Assembly (NCBI RefSeq): GCF_005771565.1
Contig: NZ_VAWA01000007.1
Location: forward strand, 62,001-126,000
From: Nesterenkonia sphaerica
Lineage (GTDB): Bacteria; Actinomycetota; Actinomycetes; Actinomycetales; Micrococcaceae
Direction: 5' to 3'
Length of the DNA stretch: 64,000 bases
The notes under the pieces are model-generated. The model saw only the letters and a program-made list of their open reading frames with translations, was not told the origin of the DNA and ran no database searches. Position 1 is the first letter of the stretch. Each line of letters opens with the position of its first letter. The translations under genes were made by a program, and so were the position numbers. Shown in pieces: positions 46,541 through 54,898 of this stretch.

Positions 46541-47541
46541 GGGGCTCCTTCAGGCTCAGACTGGCGGTAAGTCACCGCGTGCAGCAGCTGGTTTCGGGTC
46601 CAGTCTGCCTTACGGGAAAAATCTTCGAAGACGCCGGGGAGCTCATCCAAGGCAGAGACCCCGGTGATCAGTGCGTCAAAGCGGGAGTCCAACAGGTGCA
46701 GTGCAGCAGCAAGGCGCTGCCTGCGCGTGCGTCGGAGCCGCTTGGGCGCGGCCACCTCGCCGACCTGCGCGCCAATGATGCGCAATCGACGGGCGTGAAA
46801 GTCCGCCCCCAGTGGGACCGCGGGCTCGCGAGTGCCGTACCAGGACATCTCCACCACCGCAGCGTCGTCACCGGCGAGCTCTAGTGCCCGGCGTAGTCCC
46901 GCATCCGCAGCGGAGGTGTGGAACACCGCGTCGTTGTCCCCGGCCGCGTCCTGCGGCGCGACCGTCTCAAGCCCCAGCCCAGCGGCTAGGGCTCGGCGCG
47001 CGGGGTCAATCTCGACCAGCTGCAGCCGCGCCGGGCTGACCTGAGCCAGCAGCAATGCAGTCACCAGGCCCACCAGCCCGGCCCCCACCACTGCCACTCG
47101 GTCCCCCACGGTGGTCTGGGCCTCCCACACCGCGTTGAGTCCCACCTCGGCAATGCCTGCAAGCAGTGCCCGCTCGCTGGGCATGCTTTCTGGCACCACA
47201 TGGCAGGCCTCCGCCGGCACGACCGCATGGGATCGGTGGCCGGTGAGGGAGAAGACACGCTTGTCCAGCAGCTCCTCCGGACCTTGGCGAACCACCCCCA
47301 CGTTGAGATACCCGTGCGAGACCGGGTACGGAAGCTGTCCCAATTGGTGAGGTGCGGCCATCAGCGCAGTCACCGCAGCAGGCACTTCACCGCGGTAGAT
47401 CAGCGTCTCTGTCCCGGGGGAAATTCCCGAGCGCAGCGTCTCAATCAGCACCTCGGAGGGACCGGGCTCAGGCGCAGGCACCTCACGCACCCGTGCACAG
47501 CCGGGTGCTTCGATCCACAGTTCACGGGCGCTGAGCGTCAT
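46537..47541 (-). CDS. zinc-type medium-chain dehydrogenase (MDR family), BchC-like
   Basis: 334 residues. The nucleotide-binding loop VGAGLVG is at 152-158. The N-terminal part has SGISPGTETLIYRGEVP, like BchC and related dehydrogenases, where the catalytic zinc Cys of classic alcohol dehydrogenases is replaced, so metal-dependence is doubtful. It is coupled to the PTPS-like gene (ATGA) and divergent from a glycosyltransferase gene at 57 bases. The three likely act together, possibly on a pterin-derived or other heterocyclic compound. Confidence 0.8.
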   Translation of the reverse strand: MTLSARELWIEAPGCARVREVPAPEPGPSEVLIETLRSGISPGTETLIYRGEVPAAVTALMAAPHQLGQLPYPVSHGYLNVGVVRQGPEELLDKRVFSLTGHRSHAVVPAEACHVVPESMPSERALLAGIAEVGLNAVWEAQTTVGDRVAVVGAGLVGLVTALLLAQVSPARLQLVEIDPARRALAAGLGLETVAPQDAAGDNDAVFHTSAADAGLRRALELAGDDAAVVEMSWYGTREPAVPLGADFHARRLRIIGAQVGEVAAPKRLRRTRRQRLAAALHLLDSRFDALITGVSALDELPGVFEDFSRKADWTRNQLLHAVTYRQSEPEGAP

Positions 47542-47597
47542 CGTTCCTATCCTCGCACGCGGAACGGAGCAGCCCGGGGAGGTGACAGACTGAAGAT

Positions 47598-48716
47598 ATG
47601 AGGCTCTTCATCGACTGCCGCTATGTGCGCCCGGAGGTCCATGACGGGATTTCCCGGTACACCGCATCCTTGGTCAGAGCCGCCGCTGGCAGCGCCGATA
47701 TCACCATGCTTATTCATGACCCAGCGCAGCTCAAGCAGCTGCCTGAGCTGCCGCATCTGCGCATCAGCTCCCCCACCGGGCCGCGCGAGCCCTGGGTGGC
47801 TCGGCAGATCAACCCCCACCGTCCCGACGTCGTGTTCTCCCCTATGCAGACCATGGGCAGCGTGGGCCGCAAGTACCGGCTCATCCTCACCCTTCATGAC
47901 CTCATCTACTATCAACACCGGACGCCACCGCAGAACCTGCCGGCGCCGGTGCGGCTGGGATGGCGGCTGTACCACCTCAGCTATGTGCCGCAACGGCTGG
48001 CACTGAACCGGGCCGACGCCGTCGCCACCGTCTCGCAGACCACGGCCGAGCTCATCAGCACTTACCAGCTCACAAGACGCCCAGTGCACCTGATCCCCAA
48101 TGCGCCCCAGGAAGTGCAGCGGGCTCGTGATCCCCAGCGACCTCCTGAGAAGGAGCTCGTGTACATGGGATCGTTCATGGGGTATAAGAATGTGCCGGGG
48201 CTGATCGCGGGCCTGAACGAACTTCCCGAGTACCGGCTGCACCTGTGCTCTCCGGTGACTCCCACGCAGCGTGCCCAGCTGTCATCCATGGCGCAGCGGC
48301 CCGGCCAGCTGGTATTCCACAATGGGATCTCTGAGGCTGACTACCACCAGCTGCTGCAGCGAGCCACGGCATTGGTCACCCTTTCCAGGGCGGAGGGGTT
48401 CTGTCTCCCAGTGGTGGAAGCTTTCTCACACGGGACACCGGTGATCACCTCAGACTTGGCCATCTTCGGTGAGGTGATTGGCTCGGCGGTCGAGACCTGC
48501 GCTGGGCAGATTATCGGTGCCGATGCGCCGGAGCAGCTGACGGCTGCGGTGCGAGCCCTGGAGGATCCCCTGACGTTCGCCGCCGCCAGCCAAGCAGCGC
48601 GGGCGCGCAGCCAGGAGTACTCCTGGGCCGCCTCCGCCGCCCAACTGCTTGCACTGGCCGAATCGCTGACAGGCTCCGAAGCCCCACCCGGAGCGGACTA
48701 CCACCCAAACTGGTAG
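47598..48716 (+). CDS. glycosyltransferase family 4
   Basis: 372 residues of GT-B fold: the N-terminal domain with RLFIDCRYVRPEVHDGISRYT, a middle with LILTLHDLIYYQHRTPP, and the C-terminal donor-binding domain with KELVYMGSFMGYKNVPGL and the SRAEGFCLPVVEAF motif whose two Glu residues (about 264 and 272) bind the nucleotide sugar. Acceptor unknown. Its 3' end overlaps the convergent glycosyltransferase gene by 19 bases. Confidence 0.88.
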   Translation: MRLFIDCRYVRPEVHDGISRYTASLVRAAAGSADITMLIHDPAQLKQLPELPHLRISSPTGPREPWVARQINPHRPDVVFSPMQTMGSVGRKYRLILTLHDLIYYQHRTPPQNLPAPVRLGWRLYHLSYVPQRLALNRADAVATVSQTTAELISTYQLTRRPVHLIPNAPQEVQRARDPQRPPEKELVYMGSFMGYKNVPGLIAGLNELPEYRLHLCSPVTPTQRAQLSSMAQRPGQLVFHNGISEADYHQLLQRATALVTLSRAEGFCLPVVEAFSHGTPVITSDLAIFGEVIGSAVETCAGQIIGADAPEQLTAAVRALEDPLTFAAASQAARARSQEYSWAASAAQLLALAESLTGSEAPPGADYHPNW

Positions 48717-49894
48717 GTCTCGGTCCAGTTCGCGCCATAGTACAGCGCCTCGTAGGCGGCCATCGTCTCACCGATAGCGTGCTGCTCCGCCTTCTCCCGA
48801 CTCACCTTCCCCATCGTGGCCCGCTGCTGCGGGGAGGCACGGAAGATCCGGTTGAGCTGCTGGGCAAGGTGATCGCTGTTGAACGGCTCGAAGAGGTACC
48901 CGTTCTCTCCTTCGGCCACCAGGTGCGGCAGCGCTAAGGCATCGGCCAGAACAACTGGTTTGGCCGCACTCATCGCTTCCAGGGAGACCAGGGACTGCAG
49001 CTCGGATGTGCCTGGCTGGCAGAACACATCGGCGGCGATGTAGGCCTCGCGGAGCTGAGCGTCGTCCACGTGACCTCTGAAGGTGATGCGGTCCTCGATG
49101 CCCAGCTGGGCGGTCTGGTCGCGGAGCTTGTCGCGCTGGTCCCCGTCGCCGACGATTTCCGCGCAGACGCCCAGCTCGGGGTCAGTCTTGGCCACCGCAT
49201 CAATGAGCACATCGACGTTCTTCTCGACGGCGAGCCGGCCCACAAAAAGCACCGTCGGCTGGGCCCGCCTGGGAATCTCCTCGCCGGGCCGGGGACTGTA
49301 GTAGTCGACGTCGATGCCGTTGGAGAGCGGGAGCACATGTTCTAACCCCGCCTTGGCGCGCATCGTGTCGGCGGCCAGTGGTGTAGGCGTGGTCACCACG
49401 GAGGCGCGGCCCATCAGCCTGCCCATGTCGCGCCAGGAGTTACGGGCCACAATGCGCTTGAACCAGCGGGGGAACGGGAGGAACGGGTCGAGGTTCTCCG
49501 GCATGAAGTGGTTGGTGGCCACAGTCCGGACCCGGGCTGCGTCTGCGGCGAGGATGGCGGCCTTGCCGATCATGTAGTGGCACTGAACATGCACCACATC
49601 CGGCTGAATCTGGGCGATGAGCCTGCGCATGGCGGGCTCGACCAGCAGCGGCAGGCACAGCCGGTGGTATTCGTGGGTGGGTGCTTTGAAGGACCTGAAC
49701 CGGTGGACAGTTGCTTCCGCGCGGTGCTCCACCACGTCTGGGCCGGGCACCGGCCGGGCGGCCGCAATGTGCACCTCGTGGCCCCTGGCCGTCATATGTC
49801 TGGCCAGTCGATACCCGAAGATGGCTGCCCCGTTGACATCTGGTGGGTAAGTGTCTGCAGCAATGAGAACGGTCAGTGGCTTTCGGGTGCTCAC
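48698..49894 (-). CDS. glycosyltransferase family 4
   Basis: 398 residues. The N-terminal PPDVNGAAIFGYRLARHMTARGHEVHI and VVHVQCHYMIGKAAI, and the C-terminal VLFVGRLAVEKNVDVLIDA, CQPGTSELQSLVSLEAMSAAKPVV, resemble bacterial glycolipid-forming transferases such as diacylglycerol alpha-glucosyl- and mannosyltransferases. The adjacent CDP-alcohol phosphatidyltransferase gene, overlapping by four bases, supports a membrane-lipid acceptor. Confidence 0.87.
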   Translation of the reverse strand: MSTRKPLTVLIAADTYPPDVNGAAIFGYRLARHMTARGHEVHIAAARPVPGPDVVEHRAEATVHRFRSFKAPTHEYHRLCLPLLVEPAMRRLIAQIQPDVVHVQCHYMIGKAAILAADAARVRTVATNHFMPENLDPFLPFPRWFKRIVARNSWRDMGRLMGRASVVTTPTPLAADTMRAKAGLEHVLPLSNGIDVDYYSPRPGEEIPRRAQPTVLFVGRLAVEKNVDVLIDAVAKTDPELGVCAEIVGDGDQRDKLRDQTAQLGIEDRITFRGHVDDAQLREAYIAADVFCQPGTSELQSLVSLEAMSAAKPVVLADALALPHLVAEGENGYLFEPFNSDHLAQQLNRIFRASPQQRATMGKVSREKAEQHAIGETMAAYEALYYGANWTETYQFGW

Positions 49895-50661
49895 TCTGTG
49901 TCGGCCTTCCGGCGGGATCGTTGAGCTCTGGCCTCCAGATCTGCTGGCGAGGCGGGTGGCTGTGTCTTCGCTTCACCTGGGAGCGGCCCGCGTGCCGAAG
50001 CGGCCGCACCAGTCCTGGCCCAGGTGGCGCGCCGCCACGGGTTGATGTCTGCTGCGCGCAGCCTGCGGAATTTGCCGAGTGCTTGGACAAGGTAGTCCGT
50101 GGAGGCAATGATGTGCATCACCGCTGCAGCGAGTAGGAACGACTCGGCGACCACTGGAAAGAGCGCGCCGAGGTTATCCGAGACCTCCGGCACTTCCACC
50201 AGCAACAGCACCGGCAAGCTGATCATCAGGCACGCGGTACGGACTCTGCCCATAGCGGAGACGGGCAGCTCGGGCGAACCTGCGAAGAGCAGTGCCGAAG
50301 CGGCCAACAGGACCAGATCTGGGATAAGGATGGCCCAGATGAGCCACACCGGAGCAATTCCGGCTTGGACCACGGTAAGGGTGACGACGATCATGGCAAG
50401 CCGGTCGGCCAGCGGATCCAGCCACCGGCCTACGGTGGACATTTGGTCGAAGAACCGTGCGATGAAGCCATCGAGCCAGTCAGTGGCACCCAGCACCACC
50501 AAGATCCAGAAGGCGGACAGGTGCTCATCCTCGCTGATGAGATAGACGAAGACCGGGATGAGGAGGAAGCGCAGAACGGTCACCACATTCGGAACAGTCC
50601 AGAAAGTGTCCCTGACCGTGTACTCGAAACCCTTCCGGGTCCCAGCACCAAATATCCTCAC
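49891..50661 (-). CDS. CDP-alcohol phosphatidyltransferase
   Basis: 256 residues with the family signature D-x2-D-G-x2-A-R-x8-G-x3-D-x3-D: D61, D64, G65, A68, R69, then G78, D82 and D86 in DWLDGFIARF and VGRWLDPLAD. Five or six membrane segments follow. Such enzymes use CDP-diacylglycerol to make phosphatidylglycerophosphate, phosphatidylinositol phosphate or similar lipids; the alcohol is unknown. A basic, Pro-rich tail of about 55 residues ends the protein. It overlaps the GT4 gene start by ATGA. Confidence 0.9.
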   Translation of the reverse strand: MRIFGAGTRKGFEYTVRDTFWTVPNVVTVLRFLLIPVFVYLISEDEHLSAFWILVVLGATDWLDGFIARFFDQMSTVGRWLDPLADRLAMIVVTLTVVQAGIAPVWLIWAILIPDLVLLAASALLFAGSPELPVSAMGRVRTACLMISLPVLLLVEVPEVSDNLGALFPVVAESFLLAAAVMHIIASTDYLVQALGKFRRLRAADINPWRRATWARTGAAASARGPLPGEAKTQPPASPADLEARAQRSRRKADTE

Positions 50662-50670
50662 CGAACTCAG

Positions 50671-51489
50671 CTATTTCTTGATCAGCTCACGCAGAAACGC
50701 TCCTGCGGCAGCGGTGGAGCCAGCGGCGACAGCCAACGGCTTCCAACGCTCTGCCAGGAAATCTTTGGCATTGCGAGCCTCGTGATGTGGACCAGGCTGC
50801 GGAGGTGTGTGCGCCGGGTCGGAGGAAGCCAGCGGAGCTCGCTCGCCAGCGAGGGGTTCTGCCGCGGAGTCCGTCTTGGAGAAACGCTTCCGCAACTGAT
50901 CCTGCAGACCGGCAATGTGGTCACGGCGCAGGGCGGTCCTGCGCAGCAGCTCGGTGTAAGTAGGCTGCTGCGGCTTGCCTTCACCCGGAGTCTTTTTCTG
51001 CGCGGCCGCGCGGCGCTTGGCTTCCTCCTTGGCCCGGCGACGCTCCTGGTCCGCACGATCCAAAGATTTCGGATCGAAGTCGGAGCCCTCTCTGGCCACG
51101 CCCATGTCCAGCCGGAACCCGCGGATGGCGTCATTCGGAGCAAGAGGTTGGGCACCCTTGAACTTCGCCAGTCCGATCAGTGCAAAGAGCAGTGCAATAA
51201 GCAGGAATGCACCGGCAACGATGAGTGCTGCCAGCCAGAGCGCAAGCCCCGCGGCATAGAGACCGCCGATAGCGGCGACGATCAACGCAACCACCAGAAA
51301 GGTGAGGAACACCAGTCCCACCGCCATCAGTGCGGCCGCGATGCCGGCGGCGATCCCCTTAGCCTTCATCTGAGCGATGGCCAGGGAGATTTCATCGTTG
51401 ATCTGTTTCGGTCCCAGCCGAACGAGAACTTTGGCGACGTCGAGCAGGGAAGGTTTCGATGCCGCGTTCTGAGTGTTCTGCTGCGCCAC
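50671..51489 (-). CDS. actinobacterial holin-like / YqjE-family membrane protein
   Basis: 272 residues with a short N-terminal amphipathic region, two strong adjacent membrane segments (GIAAGIAAALMAVGLVFLTFLVVAL and LALWLAALIVAGAFLLIALLFALIGL) and a long, charged cytoplasmic tail with RADQERRRAKEEAKRRAAAQ. It fits the Phage_holin_3_6 (YqjE-like) group found in actinobacterial chromosomes; no phage genes are near. GTG 51489 has GGAGG seven bases upstream, better than the upstream start at 51534. Confidence 0.75.
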   Translation of the reverse strand: MAQQNTQNAASKPSLLDVAKVLVRLGPKQINDEISLAIAQMKAKGIAAGIAAALMAVGLVFLTFLVVALIVAAIGGLYAAGLALWLAALIVAGAFLLIALLFALIGLAKFKGAQPLAPNDAIRGFRLDMGVAREGSDFDPKSLDRADQERRRAKEEAKRRAAAQKKTPGEGKPQQPTYTELLRRTALRRDHIAGLQDQLRKRFSKTDSAAEPLAGERAPLASSDPAHTPPQPGPHHEARNAKDFLAERWKPLAVAAGSTAAAGAFLRELIKK

Positions 51490-51588
51490 GACAGCGCCTC
51501 CATCCGTGGTTGAGAAGCGTATATTCAGGTCCAAACTACCACCTGCACCCCCGGGGAGGCGCCCAGGTCAGGGCTTTCGTACTGGCAC

Positions 51589-51594
51589 TAGACT
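51589..51594 (+). promoter_or_regulatory. TAGACT -10 element, leaderless TM2-domain gene
   Basis: TAGACT ends seven bases before ATG 51601, so transcription should start at the A of the start codon. There is no ribosome-binding site. Confidence 0.55.
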
Positions 51595-51600
51595 TGAAGT

Positions 51601-52047
51601 ATGCCCGCGGACTACGACCTCGACGAGCTCTACGCCAACACCTACACCGAGCAGGACCGGCGTGCCTTCGAGACCCAGCCCGAATCTTCCAAGAAATTCC
51701 TGGTCGCGTGGTCGCTGGCGCTGTTCTTGGGACCAATCGGTGCGCAGCGGTACTACCTGGGATACCTGCCCACCGCAGTGCTTAAGACCAGTATGTTCTG
51801 TGCGGGCGTTGTGCTGATGATCCTGGGGCTGCCCAATGCGGGCCTGCCCCTGGTGGGAGTCGTCGGCGCGTGGACGATTGTGGACCTCTTCCTGCTGCTG
51901 TCAGGCACCATGCGGGACCGAGCCGACCACCGGTTGCAGGGCTTCACTCGGTTCGGAGGCATCTGCGCTGCGGCTACCGTATTGGTCCTTGTCGGCTGGC
52001 TGATCGTCGCGCTCGTCATCGGCACCAGCTCTGGGGTAGCTGGGTAA
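51601..52047 (+). CDS. TM2-domain membrane protein
   Basis: 148 residues: an N-terminal acidic 30-residue stretch, then the TM2 signature KKFLVAWSLALFLGPIGAQRYYLGY with its GPxGxxRFYLG-type turn, a second segment with G-x-W-x-x-D (GAWTIVDLFLL) and a third membrane segment. Function unknown. The leaderless promoter decides the start. Confidence 0.85.
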   Translation: MPADYDLDELYANTYTEQDRRAFETQPESSKKFLVAWSLALFLGPIGAQRYYLGYLPTAVLKTSMFCAGVVLMILGLPNAGLPLVGVVGAWTIVDLFLLLSGTMRDRADHRLQGFTRFGGICAAATVLVLVGWLIVALVIGTSSGVAG

Positions 52048-52917
52048 CTAGCCCTCGGGGTCGATCTTGCCCAGCGCCGTCTTCTTCTCGGCTTGGAACT
52101 GGTCTTCAATCCGCCCATAGGCCCAGTAGGCGGAGAGGGACATCCCTTTGCGCGCCATCCCCCAGTCCTGAACAAGCAGCTTCCGGATACGCTTCATCTG
52201 CTCGCGTTCGCCATGAATAAAGACCTGGACATCCCCCTCCGGCAACTCCAGTGTCAGAAGGCGGTCCGTCAGCAGAGTGGACTCCGGAGTGAAATCACCT
52301 CCGCGGTGGAGCCACTGCACCTCAACACCCGTCGGAGCCGTCAGTGGCACCTCTTCTGAGGCGTCACGGACTTCAATCACGGCGACGCCGCGGGCCTCCT
52401 CAGCCATCCCCTCCAACGCGGCAGCGATTGCCGGCAGGGCTGCCTCATCACCGGCGAGGAGGTGAAAGTCGGCCTCTGGCCTGGGTGTGTAGCCGACCCC
52501 GGGGCCGAAGAAGCTGATCCGGTCCCCCGGCTGCGCCGCCGCGGCCCAGGGTCCGGCGACTCCCTCGTCTCCGTGGATGACGAAATCCACCCAAATGTGC
52601 TGGTGGCCCCAGTCAATGTGCCGGATGGTGTAAGTCCGCTGCACCGGCATCTGCTCTGCGGGAAGCCTCTCGCGCAGTTCCTCCATGTCATAGGGCCGCT
52701 CCAGCCCCAGCGCCGGATCGGCGAACAGCAGCTTGATGTACTGGTCCGTGCCGTCCTTGAATTCGATCGCCTCAAACTGGTCGCCTCCGAGGACCACCCG
52801 CACCATATGCGGAGTGAGTTGCTCGGTGCGGATCACTTCCAACACTGACTGAACGCGGCGCTTTCGCCCCTTCGTGGGACCCGAGGAAGAGGGGGAGGCA
52901 TTGGCCTGATTGGGCAT
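52048..52917 (-). CDS. siderophore-interacting protein (FAD-binding ferric reductase)
   Basis: 289 residues of the SIP family: the FAD-binding domain with MPVQRTYTIRHIDW (the R-x-Y-[ST] motif), and the C-terminal NAD(P)H-binding domain with FHLLAGDEAALPAIAAALE and GEREQMKRIRKLLVQDWGM. It reduces Fe(III)-siderophores in the cytosol. No siderophore transporter is next to it. ATG 52917 is the family-like start; the upstream frame to 53052 has no counterpart. Confidence 0.9.
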   Translation of the reverse strand: MPNQANASPSSSGPTKGRKRRVQSVLEVIRTEQLTPHMVRVVLGGDQFEAIEFKDGTDQYIKLLFADPALGLERPYDMEELRERLPAEQMPVQRTYTIRHIDWGHQHIWVDFVIHGDEGVAGPWAAAAQPGDRISFFGPGVGYTPRPEADFHLLAGDEAALPAIAAALEGMAEEARGVAVIEVRDASEEVPLTAPTGVEVQWLHRGGDFTPESTLLTDRLLTLELPEGDVQVFIHGEREQMKRIRKLLVQDWGMARKGMSLSAYWAYGRIEDQFQAEKKTALGKIDPEG

Positions 52918-53254
52918 ATCCACCACACTACAAGAACGCTGGTGCGGACCTGGTGCTCGGATCGGCGAACTGAACATGGGCTGGCAGTTCCGGAATAGTG
53001 TCATGAATTTGCCGTTTGGGGCTTTCACCTGTCGGAGGCGCTGTGATTGCATAACTCGGTGGTTACGATCCGATCACGGCGTACAAAGCGACGAGGTCGG
53101 CAGCACTGACCCGGGTCTCTCCTAGGAGAAGCCAAAGCGGAGGAGCGCATGCTCTTTGGCTGCGGCTTTTGAATTCGGACCCATACGTCAGGGCTTGCCC
53201 CACCAGGGGGTCGCAATCACGTGTCATTATCCCGACAGAAAAGGTGAAAACCGG
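52918..53254 (+). promoter_or_regulatory. long gap with structured leader of the acidic repeat protein
   Basis: 337 bases without a supported gene. Close to the repeat-protein gene it contains the palindrome TCTCCTAGGAGA (53118-53129) and a larger hairpin, GCCAAAG (53131-53137) with CTTTGGC (53154-53160), enclosing GAGC/GCTC. A long 5' leader with such structure suggests RNA-level control. I could not match it to a riboswitch class. Confidence 0.45.
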
Positions 53255-54070
53255 ATGAACGTCAGGCACAGGATTCTCACGACAAGCGCGGTCACTGCCC
53301 TAGGGTTGACCGCAGGCATCGGCTCCGCAGTGGCCCAGCCAGCAGAGGTCACCGAGCCTCCAGGTGAGGCTATCTCGGTCAGCGCCCACGAGAAGGAGCA
53401 GGGCGAAAGCAACCGAGATGCGGCCCACGCTCACGCACCGGGCCAGCAGAAGAGCGACGACGATGCCCCCGTCGAGGAAACCGAAGACGACGAGGCGCCC
53501 GCCGAGGACACCGAGGATGAGGCGCCCGCCGAGGACACCGACGCAATCGTCGACGACGCCGAAGACGAGGCACCCGTCGAAGACACCGACGCAATCGTCG
53601 ACGACGCCGAAGACGAGGCACCCGTCGAAGACACCGACGCAATCGTCGACGACGCCGAAGACGAGGCACCCGTCGAAGACACCGACGCAATCGTCGACGA
53701 CGCCGAAGACGAGGCACCCGTCGAAGACACCGACGCAATCGTCGACGACGCCGAAGACGAGGCACCCGTCGAAGACACCGACGCAATCGTCGACGACGCC
53801 GAAGACGAGGCACCCGTCGAAGACACCGACGCAATCGTCGACGACGCCGAAGACGAGGCACCCGTCGAAGACACCGACGCAGTCCTTGACGAGGCCGACA
53901 CGGTCCTCGATGAGGCTGACACGGTTCTCGAGGACGCTGAGGCCGACATCCTCAGCGCTCTGGAAGAGATCGGTGCCCTGCTGGATTCCATCGACGCCCC
54001 AGTCGAGGATGACGCAGACGCTGAGACCGAGACCACGGTCGAAGCAGAAGGCGACGTCACTGTCGAGTGA
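53255..54070 (+). CDS. secreted acidic protein with 16-residue tandem repeats
   Basis: 271 residues. A signal peptide (MNVRHRILTTSAVTALGLTAG, ending GSAVAQ) precedes a very acidic mature protein. The centre has a 16-residue repeat, DEAPVEDTDAIVDDAE, in six identical copies plus a degenerate one on each side (about residues 88-209). The C-terminal part is also acidic (DILSALEEIGALLDSID is a helix). Calcium or cation binding, or a spacer at the surface, is possible; no anchoring motif is seen. AAAGGTG precedes ATG 53255. Confidence 0.82.
   Translation: MNVRHRILTTSAVTALGLTAGIGSAVAQPAEVTEPPGEAISVSAHEKEQGESNRDAAHAHAPGQQKSDDDAPVEETEDDEAPAEDTEDEAPAEDTDAIVDDAEDEAPVEDTDAIVDDAEDEAPVEDTDAIVDDAEDEAPVEDTDAIVDDAEDEAPVEDTDAIVDDAEDEAPVEDTDAIVDDAEDEAPVEDTDAIVDDAEDEAPVEDTDAVLDEADTVLDEADTVLEDAEADILSALEEIGALLDSIDAPVEDDADAETETTVEAEGDVTVE
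53516..53881 (+). repeat. 48-base in-frame tandem repeat array
   Basis: Six copies of a 48-base unit, identical by eye, start at 53564, 53612, 53660, 53708, 53756 and 53804; a degenerate copy precedes (53516-53563) and a partial copy follows (53852-53881). Unit length is a multiple of three, so copy-number changes would not break the frame. Identity at wobble positions points to recent expansion. Confidence 0.93.
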
Positions 54071-54086
54071 CACCAGTCTTGAAGCT

Positions 54087-54123
54087 CAATGGCCCGGCAC
54101 CCCAACTGGGGGCCGGGCCATTG
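54087..54123 (+). terminator. intrinsic hairpin after the repeat-protein gene
   Basis: CAATGGCCCGG pairs with CCGGGCCATTG over 11 bases, with an inner CCCC/GGGG stem. It lies 17 bases after the stop codon. There is only a weak T-run downstream. Confidence 0.7.
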
Positions 54124-54214
54124 GCCTCTTAAGGGCCTATAAAAAGGGTGTGCGCCGCGCCCTCAACGACTCCTCTTCTGCGCAGGCAGGGCACCCAACC
54201 TCGACTCTTACAAA

Positions 54215-54235
54215 CTTGAGCGTCTTTGACTCACA
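54215..54235 (+). promoter_or_regulatory. HAIR-like HspR operator upstream of hsp20
   Basis: CTTGAGC-N7-ACTCACA resembles the HspR inverted repeat CTTGAGT-N7-ACTCAAG, with the same seven-base spacer and 11 of 14 positions conserved. It lies 110 bases before the hsp20 start. HspR itself is not in the window. Confidence 0.5.
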
Positions 54236-54344
54236 TTTGGGAATAACTCGCCGCGCGGGACCGTTGAGTCTCCATGACAGTGCCGCAGTGGCACAGTCCA
54301 CCGTTGTAGGTGATGAGTTGCTTCCCGAAAGGAGCTGATTACTG

Positions 54345-54830
54345 ATGATCAACTCAACGTTTACCCGCCTTGATCCCTTCGCTCTGGTGGACGACTTCCT
54401 CCGCCAGTCCCGCATGCCGCAGTTCGACGACGAACAGCGCCGCTCCGGCTTTGTGCCACCGGTAGATGCACGCCGGGAGGGTGAAGACTTAGTCGCAAGC
54501 GTCGACCTACCCGGGGTTGACCCAGAGAAAGACATCTCGGTGGAACTGTCCAACGGAGGGCGCACGCTGACCGTCTCCGGCGAGCGGAAAGTCCGGCATG
54601 AGGCCGAAGGATTCCGCGAGGTCCGCTACGGCAGCTTCTCCCGCACTATGCATCTTCCGGAAGCTGTCCAGGACAGCGCCATCTCCGCCGATTACGAATC
54701 CGGGGTGCTCACTGTTCGCGTGGCAGGTGTCTACGCCGAAGAGCGCCCACAGCGGATCCGCGTCACGTCAAACGCGGGCTCCCAGCAGGTGGGCACTGGA
54801 GGGCAGGAGGCCAAAGAGATCCACCAGTAG
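54345..54830 (+). CDS. Hsp20/alpha-crystallin family small heat-shock protein
   Basis: 161 residues with the alpha-crystallin domain: PVDARREGEDLVASVDLPGVDPEKDISVELSNGGRTLTVSGER, FREVRYGSFSRTMHLPEAVQ and ADYESGVLTVRVAGV, given here in pieces. ATP-independent holdase. ATG 54345 has AAAGGAG upstream. A possible HspR site precedes and a strong terminator follows. Confidence 0.92.
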   Translation: MINSTFTRLDPFALVDDFLRQSRMPQFDDEQRRSGFVPPVDARREGEDLVASVDLPGVDPEKDISVELSNGGRTLTVSGERKVRHEAEGFREVRYGSFSRTMHLPEAVQDSAISADYESGVLTVRVAGVYAEERPQRIRVTSNAGSQQVGTGGQEAKEIHQ

Positions 54831-54860
54831 GGCTGCTGCGCCGAGCAGACACGGAAGCAA

Positions 54861-54894
54861 CAGTAAGGGCCGCTCCTTCCGGCGGCCCTTACTG
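54861..54894. terminator. bidirectional terminator between hsp20 and purU
   Basis: CAGTAAGGGCCGC (54861-54873) and its exact complement GCGGCCCTTACTG (54882-54894) with an eight-base loop, followed by CTCTTT on the plus strand. It serves both convergent genes. Confidence 0.88.
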
Positions 54895-54898
54895 CTCT

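Noticed and set aside
50671-51489. Prophage remnant suggested by the holin-like protein
   Set aside because: No phage structural, lysis or integrase genes are near, and this holin-like family is normal in actinobacterial chromosomes.
52980-53254. c-di-AMP (ydaO) or other known riboswitch in the leader of the repeat protein
   Set aside because: The hairpins are clear, but I could not align the conserved bases of a known class; only a covariance search could decide.
53516-53881. CRISPR-like repeat array
   Set aside because: The 48-base units are contiguous without spacers, and they are in frame within a protein; no cas gene is nearby.
53300-54073. 257-residue antisense frame with repeated FGVVDDCVGVFDGCLV
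   Set aside because: It mirrors the 48-base repeats on the plus strand, lacks a signal and ribosome-binding site, and the repeat-protein gene explains the DNA.
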